59,028 nucleotides of DNA from Thermoproteota archaeon (GCA_030550455.1 JAUQPH010000006.1:1-59028); one strand, 5' to 3'. Shown: positions 16,554 through 25,847, numbered from the stretch's first letter. The notes: a model not told the origin generated them from the letters alone. A program made the numbers and translations.

Positions 16554-17381
16554 CTAGACTAGGGCTGTTCTCACAGCTCTAGCGAACTCCTTAAGTCTCA
16601 CTAGGTCTAGAGGGTTTCCGGCCTTGCCATCCTTCCTCACGTATGATCCCACTATCAGTCCGTCCGAGTGTTTAAGTAGTGCTACAACGTTCTCTATATT
16701 AGCACCGCTTCCAACTAAGACAGGAACTGTTGAGAACTTCTTCACTATCTTCAGTCGCTCAACATTAGGTGGTTCACCGGTCCTCGCGCCTGTGACTATT
16801 AGAGCGTCAGCACCAGCTCTCTCGATATAGTCTAGCACTAGGTTCCTAACGTAGTCTTCGATTGAAACTCCAGTCACAGCAGATTCTGCGAGTGCTCCAG
16901 CATATGCGATACCGAACCCGTGCTTCACTAAGATATCCGCGTACACCCTTACACCTGGGTAGTTGATGCGCGCCGACCTAATTCTAACTGCCTCAGGTTC
17001 GAGTACTCCCGAGTCCGTGACCACAGTTTCTGCGAGAGCGTTCACTCTCACGAACCTAGCTCCAGTAGCGTAGGCAATGGAGTAAGCCTCAAGACCTGAG
17101 TTCCTCAGTATGTTAACTCCCACATCGATCGAGACAGACCTTACGACCTCTTTAACGACTACCGTTATAGCTGCTATAGCGAGAGGGTCTACAACCCTCT
17201 TTGTGTAGGGTGAGTCACCGTAGTTTTCGACAATTACTCCACTAAATCCCTCGCTTTCGAACGCTCTAGCTTCATTAACTGCTCTATCCACTACTTCTTC
17301 AAGACTGTACTCAACTTTCTCGGTCGTACGAGGGATTCGGGGAAGGTGGATTACACCTATAACACTCTTCTTACTTAACAC
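16554..17381 (-). CDS. BtpA/SgcQ family TIM-barrel protein
   Basis: The 275-residue protein matches the BtpA family (PF03437): N-terminal VIGVIHLPRIP, VIVENYGDSP at about 49-58, then repeated beta-alpha units ending in PVLVGSGANIENV and GLIVGSYVRKDGKAGNPLD, a phosphate-binding-like end of a TIM barrel. Cyanobacterial BtpA is linked to photosystem I stability, while archaeal members are of unknown enzymatic role, probably sugar or nucleoside-phosphate related. It is convergent with the flavoprotein gene, with a 12-nt gap. Length is normal for the family. Confidence 0.85.
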   Translation of the reverse strand: MLSKKSVIGVIHLPRIPRTTEKVEYSLEEVVDRAVNEARAFESEGFSGVIVENYGDSPYTKRVVDPLAIAAITVVVKEVVRSVSIDVGVNILRNSGLEAYSIAYATGARFVRVNALAETVVTDSGVLEPEAVRIRSARINYPGVRVYADILVKHGFGIAYAGALAESAVTGVSIEDYVRNLVLDYIERAGADALIVTGARTGEPPNVERLKIVKKFSTVPVLVGSGANIENVVALLKHSDGLIVGSYVRKDGKAGNPLDLVRLKEFARAVRTALV

Positions 17382-17853
17382 TACTAGCCCGAAGAGCGAT
17401 CGCTTACCGAATTAAATTTCACGGTCTTTGTGCGCTCCTAGACAATCATGTTATGTAACATCTTACTACCATTAGGAGACCGTGCGTTTATAAGCGGGTT
17501 TCTACGGTGTTTCAACATGAATTATAGATGCTAAGGTGCTTTGTGTTCGCAGCCGAACTTTTTCTATAGAGTTAGACTGTAGTGAGACCTTTATCCACAT
17601 CGTTGCTAGATAAGTGTAAGAGGTATCTTACGGTATCCCATTAGATATCCCGTTAGGTACTGTAAGATGTGAGAAACGAAGTCTATTGGGCGGAAATACA
17701 GAGTGTGAATGACGTAGATAGCTGTAAGGCTCAAAGTATCAGAAGGTAGTTAAAGTATAAGTATAAGTAATTTAATTAAAAAGTTAACTGAATTCGAGTT
17801 TCGATGTATGGCTCTAGGGAGTATGTAACTTAAGCGCGTGAAACCATGTGTTT
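17382..17853. other. intergenic stretch with one hairpin
   Basis: No gene is seen in these 470 nt. The only structure is a hairpin with an 11-nt arm at 17625-17635 pairing with 17658-17668 (10 of 11 positions), loop 22 nt. A TTTATAAGC (17487-17495) could be a TATA box on the plus strand, but nothing coding follows it, so an unannotated RNA is possible. Confidence 0.35.
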
Positions 17854-18474
17854 TCATAGGAGTTTCTCAAATCTTTCCTCAGCAAACCTCCAGTTTACTA
17901 TGTTCCACCAGTTTTCTAAATACTTTCTTCTATCGTTTCTATAGTCTACGTAGTAAGCGTGTTCGAAGACGTCTACAACGAGCAGTATCGGAAACATAGG
18001 ATAAACGTTTGTGTTGTGCTTCTCGACCTGCATAATTATGAGTCTACCAGTCTGTCTGCAGTACGTAAGCGCAGCCCAACCAGATCCTTCGACAGTTAGT
18101 GCTGCTTCAGTAAATTCCTGCTTAAACCTCTCGAAGTCACCGAAGTCTTCAGTTATCTTGTCACCTAGTTTTCCTCCTGGACTACCCCCACCCTTAGGTT
18201 GAGGTGCCATGCTGTTCCAGTAAATACTGTGGAGCAAGTGTCCTCCAATATTGAAGGACAGAGCCTTGAGTAAGGCTCTCACGTCGAACACCTTTTTCTC
18301 TTTCCTAGAATCGTCCATTAGTTGAAGTATTCTGTTAGCACCGTCGACGTATGCTTTGTGGTGTATCTCGTAGTGTATTCTAAGCTGTTCTCGACTGATG
18401 TAAGGTTCTAGAGCTTCGTAGGAGTAAGGGAGTGGGGGAAGCTCGTATAGCTTCTTCTGGGTGTACATATGCAT
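17854..18474 (-). CDS. superoxide dismutase (Fe/Mn type)
   Basis: The enzyme converts superoxide to oxygen and hydrogen peroxide in the cytosol. All four metal ligands are visible (counted from the TTG at 18477): His35 in RIHYEIHH, His83 in LLHSIYW, and Asp169 with His173 in DVFEHAYYVDY. The segment SFNIGGHLLHSIYW, with His in the position that distinguishes archaeal SODs from bacterial ones, resembles the iron-type SODs of Sulfolobales. I take ATG 18474 as the start; ATG 18468 is also possible. A TATA box at 18496-18507 lies about 26 nt upstream, indicating leaderless transcription. Its presence suggests at least occasional oxygen exposure. Confidence 0.95.
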   Translation of the reverse strand: MHMYTQKKLYELPPLPYSYEALEPYISREQLRIHYEIHHKAYVDGANRILQLMDDSRKEKKVFDVRALLKALSFNIGGHLLHSIYWNSMAPQPKGGGSPGGKLGDKITEDFGDFERFKQEFTEAALTVEGSGWAALTYCRQTGRLIIMQVEKHNTNVYPMFPILLVVDVFEHAYYVDYRNDRRKYLENWWNIVNWRFAEERFEKLL

Positions 18475-18495
18475 CAAGCTAAATAGTTATTTTAG

Positions 18496-18507
18496 GTATT
18501 TATAAGT
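18496..18507 (-). promoter_or_regulatory. TATA box of superoxide dismutase gene
   Basis: On the minus strand the sequence reads CTTATAAATACC, centred about 26 nt before ATG 18474, as expected for a leaderless archaeal promoter. Confidence 0.6.
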
Positions 18508-18617
18508 TTGGGTTAGAAAATCGAACACGATATAAGCATGATCTACCAGCATTCTATATATCAATCACGCTGGTTATAAGACACCTTTATTGTATCAGTT
18601 ACTTAGTATCTCTCAAG

Positions 18618-18850
18618 CATGAGAACTACACTTAGTAGCAGAGGCTGAGCATATCTATCAGTCCGTGAGTAGCGGTAGCGCACTATGGAGGAAAGTCTCC
18701 ATACGCTAGTTAGACCTTCGTCCCGGGGTATTTGTTTTTCTTTGTTTACGTCTTGAGACATCCACATTGCCCATGTGGATTTAGATGTTCGCGTAGGTCC
18801 GTAAGTGACTGCCTAGCCAAACGGAACGAGGTCCCGACGTAGTTCTAACC
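18618..18850 (+). ncRNA. structured RNA, RNase P RNA-like candidate
   Basis: The region folds in the order known for RNase P RNA. A closing helix pairs 18622-18629 with 18839-18846 (8 bp perfect), a P2-like helix pairs 18643-18650 with 18811-18818, and a P3-like hairpin lies at 18668-18684. GAGGAAAGTC at 18688-18697 is identical to the conserved CR-I core. A P5/P7-like stem pairs 18702-18705 and 18713-18717 with 18795-18803 and encloses an 8-bp hairpin (18760-18767 with 18773-18780), then ACGGAAC at 18821-18827 resembles CR-V. The expected GGCUUA of CR-V is not at the right place, and the specificity domain is short, so the call is tentative. A TATA-like TTATAAG lies near 18574-18580. Confidence 0.5.
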
Positions 18851-19076
18851 TTGAGTGGCTTGGAGAACTGCTCCCATCATTACCTAGGCTTATCATAAAA
18901 ACAGGAACAACGCTCGTAAGAATTTCCTCAAAACGTCAAGAAGAAAGCGACCTTGAAGATCGACGGAACCAGTGAGTTGAGAGAGAACAGCTAAATGTCA
19001 AGCGCTGTTACTACTAGTAATTCAAGTAATTCAAGCAAGAGTAACGCACTTGAGGAAGGTTAGCCGTTCTGCTTCT
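18851..19076. other. intergenic remainder
   Basis: No gene is visible between the structured RNA and the stop of the membrane-protein gene at 19077. A small hairpin GGAG/CTCC occurs near 18861-18873 and may belong to the 3' end or terminator of the RNA. Confidence 0.3.
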
Positions 19077-19820
19077 TTATAGTTGCCTAGGTTCTTTCCT
19101 CGCAACATACAAGAACAAAGCTATCGCTACTGCGGTCAACCCGATTATTGAGAGTGCTAGGCTAGCTCTTAGCTGCCTGGTGCTTACTGACGTAGGTATC
19201 TCAATGCTGTACGGCCTGTAGCTAGTACTTTTGACTACCAATACTGGAGCGGTCAGTTCGAACTCGTAAGAGCAGGAGACCAGAGAGCCTGCGTCGAACT
19301 CCTCTAATACGACTCCTACTGGCGTAATGCTGATGTTTAGGTACTCATACTCGAGAATGCTCTTCTCAAGCTTATAGTCATACTTACCGATGATCTTCGG
19401 ACGCACTTCAGCAGCGCGTGCGAGTAGCTCGTCCGATATGAGGAGCTTACAGGTGCCTACCGCACATCCATGGACCTCAAGTGTTAGTCGCCGCACATCA
19501 CTGGAGAACACGCTTTCACGGGCTACGTAAGCTACACCTATACTTAATCCTCCTGTGCAGTTCCGCCACTGAATGTTGATGTTGTATACCCAGTTCACAG
19601 GTTGCTCGATGTCCTGCTTTAATGAAGCTAGCTCGATAGTATACGCCCGCGTTGTGGTGTAGTATCCCGGCATCATCGTATCAAACTCATAGTGTGGAAT
19701 CAGTATTAGGTATGTGCTATAGCCCAGTTTGACGTCCTCGTGTAAGGTTAAGTATACGCCGCTAGCTACAAGCACTAAGCCAGTACACATAAGTATGTAA
19801 GAGACTAACGTAGATCTCAC
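19077..19820 (-). CDS. membrane-anchored extracytoplasmic protein, unknown
   Basis: The 247-residue protein has an N-terminal hydrophobic helix (about 5-25), a beta-rich domain of some 185 residues outside the membrane, and a C-terminal helix (about 218-240) followed by ARKEPRQL. It contains five or six cysteines in the outer domain (for example GCAVGTCKLL), which could form disulfides. The start is GTG with a perfect GGAGGTG eight nt upstream. Both ends anchored suggests a surface domain with the termini inside. I recognise no family. It appears monocistronic. Confidence 0.6.
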   Translation of the reverse strand: MRSTLVSYILMCTGLVLVASGVYLTLHEDVKLGYSTYLILIPHYEFDTMMPGYYTTTRAYTIELASLKQDIEQPVNWVYNINIQWRNCTGGLSIGVAYVARESVFSSDVRRLTLEVHGCAVGTCKLLISDELLARAAEVRPKIIGKYDYKLEKSILEYEYLNISITPVGVVLEEFDAGSLVSCSYEFELTAPVLVVKSTSYRPYSIEIPTSVSTRQLRASLALSIIGLTAVAIALFLYVARKEPRQL

Positions 19821-19934
19821 TTTGATTCACCTCCATACCCTTTTATTACACAATCTATATATTTTACCTAAGTAGGCTTAAGGAGGATGACCTTAGTGTC
19901 TATTTAACTATTGGAACTTTTTCAAGTGGATTAT

Positions 19935-20855
19935 TCATGGTTGCCGCTTACTTGCTACCACTATGACAGCTGTTACTATGAGTAAACCACCGACTGCTTT
20001 AACTATGTTCATAGGTTCACTGAATAGTAATACAGACATAGCTGTCGCCGTAAGGGGTTCTGCTGTTGAGAGTATCGTTGCTCTAGCGGCTCCGACCACC
20101 TTCATTCCCTTCATGTAGAGAAGGTAGGCTATTATGGAGACTACTAGAGCTAGATAAACTGCCACGATTATGACCTCTAATCTCACTGCTGAAACCCAGT
20201 TAAACCCTCTTACTACTTGAAACAGTAGTATAGTTGGGAGAGCCCACGGCGAGCTGCCCAAAGCGATTTCGTCAGGCTTCACTCCTCTCTCCATCGCTAA
20301 CTTACTGAGTACAACGTACAGAGAGAAAAGCACTGAGGATAGTATGGCTAGAACTATTCCAATAGCATTAAAGCTCACCTCGTCTAGGCTCACTAGTGCC
20401 GCACCTAATACTGAAAAAGGTAGTGCTATATACGTCCTCTTAATCGCAGGCTCCTTGAGTACGTACTTAGAGAGTACTGCTACGAGAACAGGGTGTGTAT
20501 AAAGAATTAACGACGCTGTTGAAACACCAGCATACATAATCGCATAGTAGTAGAGTATGTGGTAGGGACCAAGCACTAAAAGACCTATAGCTACTACAGA
20601 AGTCGATATCCTCCTTACAGATCTGCGGACTAAGAGCACCATGTAAGCAGGAATAGTTAGAGTAAGCCTTAGCGTAAGAATTCCTTCTGGACCGACCCCA
20701 AAGCCGTAGCTAATCTTAGCACCAATACCGGTAGTACCCCATAAAGAAGCTGCTAGAACTACAAACACAACTCCCTCTAGGTCACCGCCACTAAGCGTTC
20801 TCAGTTTAGAGCTTTCAGCTAATGTTTTAGTAGCCATAGCCCATCTGACGATCAT
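19935..20855 (-). CDS. EamA/DMT family transporter
   Basis: The 306-residue protein has ten predicted helices in two EamA repeats, with typical segments: FVVLAASLWGTTGIGAKISY at the first helix, a conserved HPVLVAVLSKYVLKEP after the fourth, and STAEPLTATAMSVLLFSEP near the end of the second repeat. Members of the drug/metabolite transporter superfamily export amino acids or other small metabolites. Substrate is unknown. It is monocistronic, with a likely start at ATG 20855; an internal ATG at 20837 would also fit. Confidence 0.88.
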   Translation of the reverse strand: MIVRWAMATKTLAESSKLRTLSGGDLEGVVFVVLAASLWGTTGIGAKISYGFGVGPEGILTLRLTLTIPAYMVLLVRRSVRRISTSVVAIGLLVLGPYHILYYYAIMYAGVSTASLILYTHPVLVAVLSKYVLKEPAIKRTYIALPFSVLGAALVSLDEVSFNAIGIVLAILSSVLFSLYVVLSKLAMERGVKPDEIALGSSPWALPTILLFQVVRGFNWVSAVRLEVIIVAVYLALVVSIIAYLLYMKGMKVVGAARATILSTAEPLTATAMSVLLFSEPMNIVKAVGGLLIVTAVIVVASKRQP

Positions 20856-21010
20856 CTATTGGTTTATGTTTATTTTACTTGCGTGTCGGACTAGCTACGC
20901 GGACGGTTACACACTTACTGAAACCTTAAGCATAGAATTCTATGGAGGAATTAATCGCTGCGTTCGGAAGTTAAGAGAAACGTTCTACAGTTAAATCGGT
21001 CTTTTCATGA

Positions 21011-21574
21011 TTACAGACCGAGCTCTACAGCCACCTCTTTTAGTGCTTCGAGACCTAGCTCGAGGAACTCATCTAGGCTTATGCCTAGTTTCTCTATCTC
21101 TCTTATACGGTCTCTGCTTACTCCTCTAGCGAAGTCTTTAGCTTTAAACTTCTTCATGAGTGTTTCTAACTTTACCTCGTTCAGCTTCTTATTCGGCATT
21201 ACGAGTGCTGTAGCAACTATTAGACCTGCTAAGTGGTCAGAAGCTCTAAGAGCGTGCATCAGCTTCACCGCTCTCTCAGACCTCGGCTTAAATCCGTTAT
21301 GTTCGTTGTGTGAAGCTATTGCCTCAAGAGCTTCACTCGGAAGAACTCCTTCTAGAAGGTGTAGTGCTCCTAGACCGTGCTTCGTCATGTCTCTCCCTAC
21401 GTAGTCGTAGTCTATGTCGTGTAGTAGCCCTACAAGCTCCCAAACCTCGGCGCTCTCTCCTAGCCTCTCCCCTAGAGCCTTCATAATAGCCCCAACAGCC
21501 AGGCAGTGCTTAACCATTCTATCGTCCTTAAGGTACTTAGTAAGGAGTTCGAAAGCGTTACTTCTGGAGATCAC
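21011..21574 (-). CDS. HD-domain hydrolase
   Basis: The 187-residue cytosolic protein has the HD metal-binding pattern: H22 (MVKHCLAVG), the HDIDYDY pair at about residues 51-57, and downstream H residues in KHGLGALHLLEGVL and ASHNEH. This arrangement is typical of archaeal and bacterial HDIG-type predicted phosphohydrolases acting on nucleotides. The C-terminal third is helical and may close the active site. The start is GTG with GGTGAT upstream. It is separated by about 40 nt from the next gene on the same strand. Confidence 0.85.
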   Translation of the reverse strand: MISRSNAFELLTKYLKDDRMVKHCLAVGAIMKALGERLGESAEVWELVGLLHDIDYDYVGRDMTKHGLGALHLLEGVLPSEALEAIASHNEHNGFKPRSERAVKLMHALRASDHLAGLIVATALVMPNKKLNEVKLETLMKKFKAKDFARGVSRDRIREIEKLGISLDEFLELGLEALKEVAVELGL

Positions 21575-21615
21575 AGTATATCACCAATTGTTCCGCTCAG
21601 GGTAGAATAAATGCC

Positions 21616-22338
21616 TTATCGCTTAAGCTTTAGTATGAGTAACACTACGACGAGAGCTGCGAAAAGTCCTACTAGAACGGCAGCAACACGCATTACTTCG
21701 TTCTCGGCTTCTTTAGTCTCCCTCAGGGTTGCGGTTAAGTGTGTCTGATTAACTATAGTTCGTGTTAGATATCCCTCAGTTTCAGCTGTCGGCTGCGTGA
21801 TGGTAGTAGATATCGAATCAAGCCGAGGATACTCAATGAGAGTGTACTCGAGAGTGATCCCCTCGGTATCTACCCAGACTATAGCGATAGATTTCTCCTT
21901 AACGATATAAGCGTCTACTGGCTCAGGGCTTATGTACGTAGGGACTGCGATACTCAAGTTCATTATGACGGTCATTTTAGATACTCTCTTCGAGTATGTA
22001 ATCCTGAGAGAATTTCCCGAATATACCGCTTCACTAACATATCTTACTCTAACACACTCTGGCTGCTTAGTAGCTAGAACAGATATATTCCCTCCCTCTA
22101 CAGTGACGTAAACGTGTTGCGGTATCACTAGGAGAACCGCTAGTGGTGAACCCACAGCCTCTATAGAGGCGTAGTACTCATCTATACAAAAGTAGGACTC
22201 CACTACTATGAGGGAACTGATAATCTCGACCTCTATTAGCAGAGAGCTTTCTGAAGACGCGGTCGGTACTGACAGCTGAGATAGTGCTATAGCGAGAAGA
22301 AGTAATAAAGCTTTAACGCTTAAAACGATGCTTCTCAC
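21616..22338 (-). CDS. secreted membrane-anchored hypothetical protein
   Basis: The 240-residue protein has an N-terminal signal peptide (about 1-27, ending near SVPTASSE), a beta-rich extracytoplasmic domain, and one C-terminal helix (about 215-236) ending with KLKR. Several consecutive beta strands (VEIISSLIVVESYF, LLVIPQHVYVTVEG) suggest an immunoglobulin-like fold, but I know no specific family. Similar topology to the protein at 19077-19820 may mean a shared class of surface proteins. It precedes the HD-domain gene on the same strand. Confidence 0.6.
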   Translation of the reverse strand: MRSIVLSVKALLLLLAIALSQLSVPTASSESSLLIEVEIISSLIVVESYFCIDEYYASIEAVGSPLAVLLVIPQHVYVTVEGGNISVLATKQPECVRVRYVSEAVYSGNSLRITYSKRVSKMTVIMNLSIAVPTYISPEPVDAYIVKEKSIAIVWVDTEGITLEYTLIEYPRLDSISTTITQPTAETEGYLTRTIVNQTHLTATLRETKEAENEVMRVAAVLVGLFAALVVVLLILKLKR

Positions 22339-22427
22339 CTAAAGCCCTAGTACTTCAAGTAAGGAACGTATTTAAATCCTAATTCCGACCATAGGCTAGA
22401 AATATAAGTGCTGTAGGAAGAACCTAA

Positions 22428-22486
22428 TATAGTGATGAGTTTCGCCCCAATGAGCCGTGATCGAGCGTGAGTCCTCCACTGACACA
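22428..22486 (+). ncRNA. C/D-box sRNA candidate
   Basis: A C box GTGATGA (22432-22438), a degenerate D' (ATGA, 22450-22453), a C'-like GTGATCGA (22457-22464) and a D box CTGA (22479-22482) occur in the right order, with guides of 11 nt and 14 nt. A TATA-like AATATAAG at 22401-22408 is about 26 nt upstream, fitting an independent small transcript. The 14-nt D guide is complementary to a sequence beginning TGGAGGAC, which resembles the conserved TGGAGGAC of 23S rRNA domain II (from memory). If so it would direct 2'-O-methylation there. Confidence 0.55.
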
Positions 22487-22620
22487 CGATTTTCCCCACA
22501 TTCACAAAGTGTTCACTTAGATGATTTAGATGGTGTAATAGCCTAGTGTAACCGCATTCTAAGCTTTAGCACTAGTGAAAGCTAGTTACTGAGGGTTAGT
22601 AAAGCAAAAAAGGTTTAAGA

Positions 22621-23697
22621 TCAAGGTAGAGGCTTTGGTGAGGCAACCTCGGTTGAAAACGTGTCTACATTTGCTTTCGTGACTACTACGGTTGGTGTTG
22701 GTATCCAGTCCTGCGCTGGCTTCCAGCTGAAGTAGCATCTGTAGAATGCCGCATATACCGCCCAGTACCCTTGTAGGAACGGGGACTGAGCTATTGTAGC
22801 ATACATCTTACCAGCTCTAACAGCATCTACAGCGTCGGGAATGGCGTCATAGCCGACTACTATTATGTCGACTCCTGGCTTTAGACCGGCCCCCTCTATC
22901 GCCTGAATAGCTCCTAGCGCCATCTCATCGTTTGCGGCTATTAACGCGTCAAACCTTCCTTTAGCCAGTATGGACTCAGTAACGCTCAGACCCTGGTCTC
23001 TCCTGAAGTTAGCCACTTCTTCAGCTACTATAACGACCTTACCTTGAGCTACTAGGGGATCAAGCACGTTGTGGAAGCCCTTCTTTCTGTCTTCAGCTGC
23101 GGTAGTCCCCGGGATGCCGTTCAGTATCACGACCTTCCATGGAGTCGGCTTACCACTCTTCTCTAGTGCTCTCACGAGTTCTTGAGCAGCTTGCTCAGCA
23201 CCCTTAACGTTGTCTGTGCCTATGAACACCACTCTCAGGGTTCTATCTACTACGTCTCTGTCCGTCGTTATGACGGGTATCCCAGCGTCAACTGCTTTTC
23301 TGAGAGCTGGCTGTACGGCCTCCATGTGGACTGGGTTAATGAGTATCGCACTGACTCTAGCTCCTACTACAGCCTCTATTTGACTAACCTGTAAAGAGGG
23401 GTCATCTTTTGCGTCGTGAACCACTAGGTCGATAGAAACGCCTTTCTGCCTCAGTTCCTCAACAGCCTTTGACGCACCATCCCTTAAAGCCACAAAGTAC
23501 GGGTTTCCTAAGTTACTAACTAGTAGAGCAAGCGTGAGCTTCGGAGGTGGAGCCTGAGTCGCTATCGTCACGTAGGACGGTATAGTCACCGTACGTTCTG
23601 GAGTAGCAGGTGCTAGTGGTGACGGGATCATGATGCCGATAACCAGACCGACAACAAACAGGGCTACAGCAACTATAGGAACCATGGGTTTGGACAT
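22621..23697 (-). CDS. ribose/sugar ABC transporter substrate-binding protein (RbsB-like)
   Basis: This is a periplasmic-binding-protein-like class I receptor of about 358 residues. An N-terminal hydrophobic helix (VPIVAVALFVVGLVIGIMI) anchors it, then a Pro/Thr linker leads to two Rossmann-like lobes with LALLVSNLGNPYFVALRDGA, ILINPVHMEAV, GIPVITTDRDV and IVVGYDAIPDAV, all typical of RbsB. I prefer ATG 23697 over the upstream GTG 23727 because a TATA-like CTTTATTAAG sits just before the latter. No permease or ATPase is adjacent; the matching rbsA-rbsC-ribokinase operon is 11 kb away (34258-37673). It may serve that transporter as a physically separated receptor. Confidence 0.88.
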   Translation of the reverse strand: MSKPMVPIVAVALFVVGLVIGIMIPSPLAPATPERTVTIPSYVTIATQAPPPKLTLALLVSNLGNPYFVALRDGASKAVEELRQKGVSIDLVVHDAKDDPSLQVSQIEAVVGARVSAILINPVHMEAVQPALRKAVDAGIPVITTDRDVVDRTLRVVFIGTDNVKGAEQAAQELVRALEKSGKPTPWKVVILNGIPGTTAAEDRKKGFHNVLDPLVAQGKVVIVAEEVANFRRDQGLSVTESILAKGRFDALIAANDEMALGAIQAIEGAGLKPGVDIIVVGYDAIPDAVDAVRAGKMYATIAQSPFLQGYWAVYAAFYRCYFSWKPAQDWIPTPTVVVTKANVDTFSTEVASPKPLP

Positions 23698-23783
23698 ATT
23701 ACATCCGACTAGAAAATACCTTAACACTTAATAAAGCTTTTTGAAAACCGAGATACAGCCTGACTACCTACAAACGGAGAGAT

Positions 23784-25802
23784 TTAAGTGGGGTGATGAA
23801 GGATTAGCGAGTTAGCAGTGTCGCTCGAGCTAGTAGAGAGATCGACTTGCCTATATGCCTTCATCGCCGTAAAAATAGAGTACGCTGTTAGAGGTAACGC
23901 TATCAGGACACCAAGTATTTCGAATAATCCTCTAGCAAATATCGCCATTATAGAACCAACCACTAAAGCAACCTTAAGTAGTACGTCAATAGGTCTCGAA
24001 CTATGTAGCCTCCAGTACGCAACTGACTCTAAACCTAATACCCCAAGTGCGACTATGGCACCGGTGATGACTTGCTTAAGACCTGGTTCTAGCACGAGCT
24101 CCGGCTTTATAGGTGTAACGAGTATTAGTATTGGGAGCGCTATGCCCATTTTTACGAGTTCTCTTAATACAGACGTGTAGGATACTCTAGCTACTCTAGA
24201 AATCGTTGCTGCCGCTACAGACATAGGTGGAGCGAACTCTGCGTGAACAGCAGCAAAGAAAGCCGTAAACTGCGATGCCCACATAGGGACGCCTAGCCTA
24301 ACTAGAGCTGGAACTATTACTGGGTACACAATAACGTAAGTCCCCACAGGTGGCACACCTGCTCCAACAAGGTAACCAAACAGGTAAGACAGAAGTGCAG
24401 CGACATAGAGGCTCCCTAGGGATGCACTGACGATCGTCGTTCCCAACTTGAGGGAGAAGCCTGTCACCGTAAATAGTGCCTTAAGCATCCCAAGGAATGC
24501 TAGAAGTAATACTAGGTTCGAAGTCTCAACCACAAAGAACTCTAGGCTCCTCCAAGCTTTTTTCCCGAGATCTCGAGCTATTTGAGCCACAGTGAAACCC
24601 ATTCTCCTTAGGAAGACTACCTGCGCGATTAAAGTTAATGTAGCTACTAGTATAGCGGACCTTAAGGCAGCAAGTGGTGCGTAAACCCAAAAGGCCATTA
24701 GAAGTATCAACGCCGTTATCCCGATAGCGAATATGGCGGTGTGAACGTAGTCTAAGCTGAGTAGCTCCTTCGGGGAGGGACCCGCGGCTCTTCTAGTAGG
24801 AGAGGACACTCTTTTAACGGTTTTAGTGGATATATAGAATATAGCTACTCCACTTCCAGCAAAATACACTATAGCCGGTACAAACCCCCTAATCATGACC
24901 TCGAAGTATGAAACACCTAGTGCATCAGCCATAATGAAAGCTGAAGCACCCATGATCGGAGGCATTAGTTGAGCACCCACACCGGCGACAGCGGCCATAG
25001 CGGCGGCCATAGCTAGAGGAACACCTAGATCTTTCACTAGTGGTACTGTTAGACTACCTACCGTAGCAGTAGCGGCCCCAGCACTTCCAGTAACCATGCC
25101 AACTGGAACACCTACTAGGATGTTAGTTTGCGGTATTAGTTGCGGGCTCCTGAGTCTCGTGAGGACTATGTCGTTAATCGATTTGACGAGCCCCAGGCCG
25201 TTCAATATGCCCACTAATAGCATAAATGCGCTTATTACTGTAGCAGCCAGCTGAGACAGGCTTTCGAATATCCCAGTAGAAAAGTCGACGCTAAACGCTG
25301 CGATCATTCGGGTCAAGGAGATTCCCGGGTGCCACATAACTCCGGGGAAGTATCTACCGTAGAGCGCATGCAACATGAAGAAAGCAACTATCGCAAAGAT
25401 TATCGGGTATTTCACAGCACCAAACCAAAGTACTACAAAGGCTAGAAGTCCACCCATGATCAGGTCAGTTGATGTATAGAAACCCATCCTAACGCTAACT
25501 AAGTCCCAGAAGTTTTGGTCTATGTAGTACCATGAAGCTAGCGATATGGATACAAAGACCGTTCCAACTACTAAGTTCGCGTAAAAGTTCTTGAGCCTGG
25601 GAACTAAGCTCTCCCCCTTGCTGAGGGAATCTAAAGTCCACAAAACAACCGATAGTGGAACCATCAATACAACGAACTTTCTCGCCCCTTGCCAGCCAGT
25701 AGCAAAATAATACAGCACTAGAGCTGAGTATATCAAAACTATAGCTGCTCTGGCGTAACCGAGAGACCTACTCAACCTATTTGTAGGAGCCACTTTCGCC
25801 AC
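23784..25802 (-). CDS. TRAP transporter fused permease (TAXI type)
   Basis: The 672-residue protein fuses the small and large TRAP membrane subunits into one chain of many helices, as usual for TAXI-TRAP systems. Characteristic segments are GLVKSINDIVLTRL, TGSAGAATATVGSLTVPLVK, AGVGAQLMPPIMGASAFIMA, and later GAGVPPVGTYVIVYPVIVP. It would import a carboxylate substrate driven by an ion gradient, with the receptor encoded immediately upstream (25848-26990, 45-nt gap). The substrate is unknown; characterised TAXI systems take up glutamate or other dicarboxylates. The gene pair is an operon, receptor first. Confidence 0.92.
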   Translation of the reverse strand: MAKVAPTNRLSRSLGYARAAIVLIYSALVLYYFATGWQGARKFVVLMVPLSVVLWTLDSLSKGESLVPRLKNFYANLVVGTVFVSISLASWYYIDQNFWDLVSVRMGFYTSTDLIMGGLLAFVVLWFGAVKYPIIFAIVAFFMLHALYGRYFPGVMWHPGISLTRMIAAFSVDFSTGIFESLSQLAATVISAFMLLVGILNGLGLVKSINDIVLTRLRSPQLIPQTNILVGVPVGMVTGSAGAATATVGSLTVPLVKDLGVPLAMAAAMAAVAGVGAQLMPPIMGASAFIMADALGVSYFEVMIRGFVPAIVYFAGSGVAIFYISTKTVKRVSSPTRRAAGPSPKELLSLDYVHTAIFAIGITALILLMAFWVYAPLAALRSAILVATLTLIAQVVFLRRMGFTVAQIARDLGKKAWRSLEFFVVETSNLVLLLAFLGMLKALFTVTGFSLKLGTTIVSASLGSLYVAALLSYLFGYLVGAGVPPVGTYVIVYPVIVPALVRLGVPMWASQFTAFFAAVHAEFAPPMSVAAATISRVARVSYTSVLRELVKMGIALPILILVTPIKPELVLEPGLKQVITGAIVALGVLGLESVAYWRLHSSRPIDVLLKVALVVGSIMAIFARGLFEILGVLIALPLTAYSIFTAMKAYRQVDLSTSSSDTANSLILHHPT

Positions 25803-25847
25803 CTACAAGCAAATTAGGAAGAGCATATAACTGAAAAATGCTATAAA

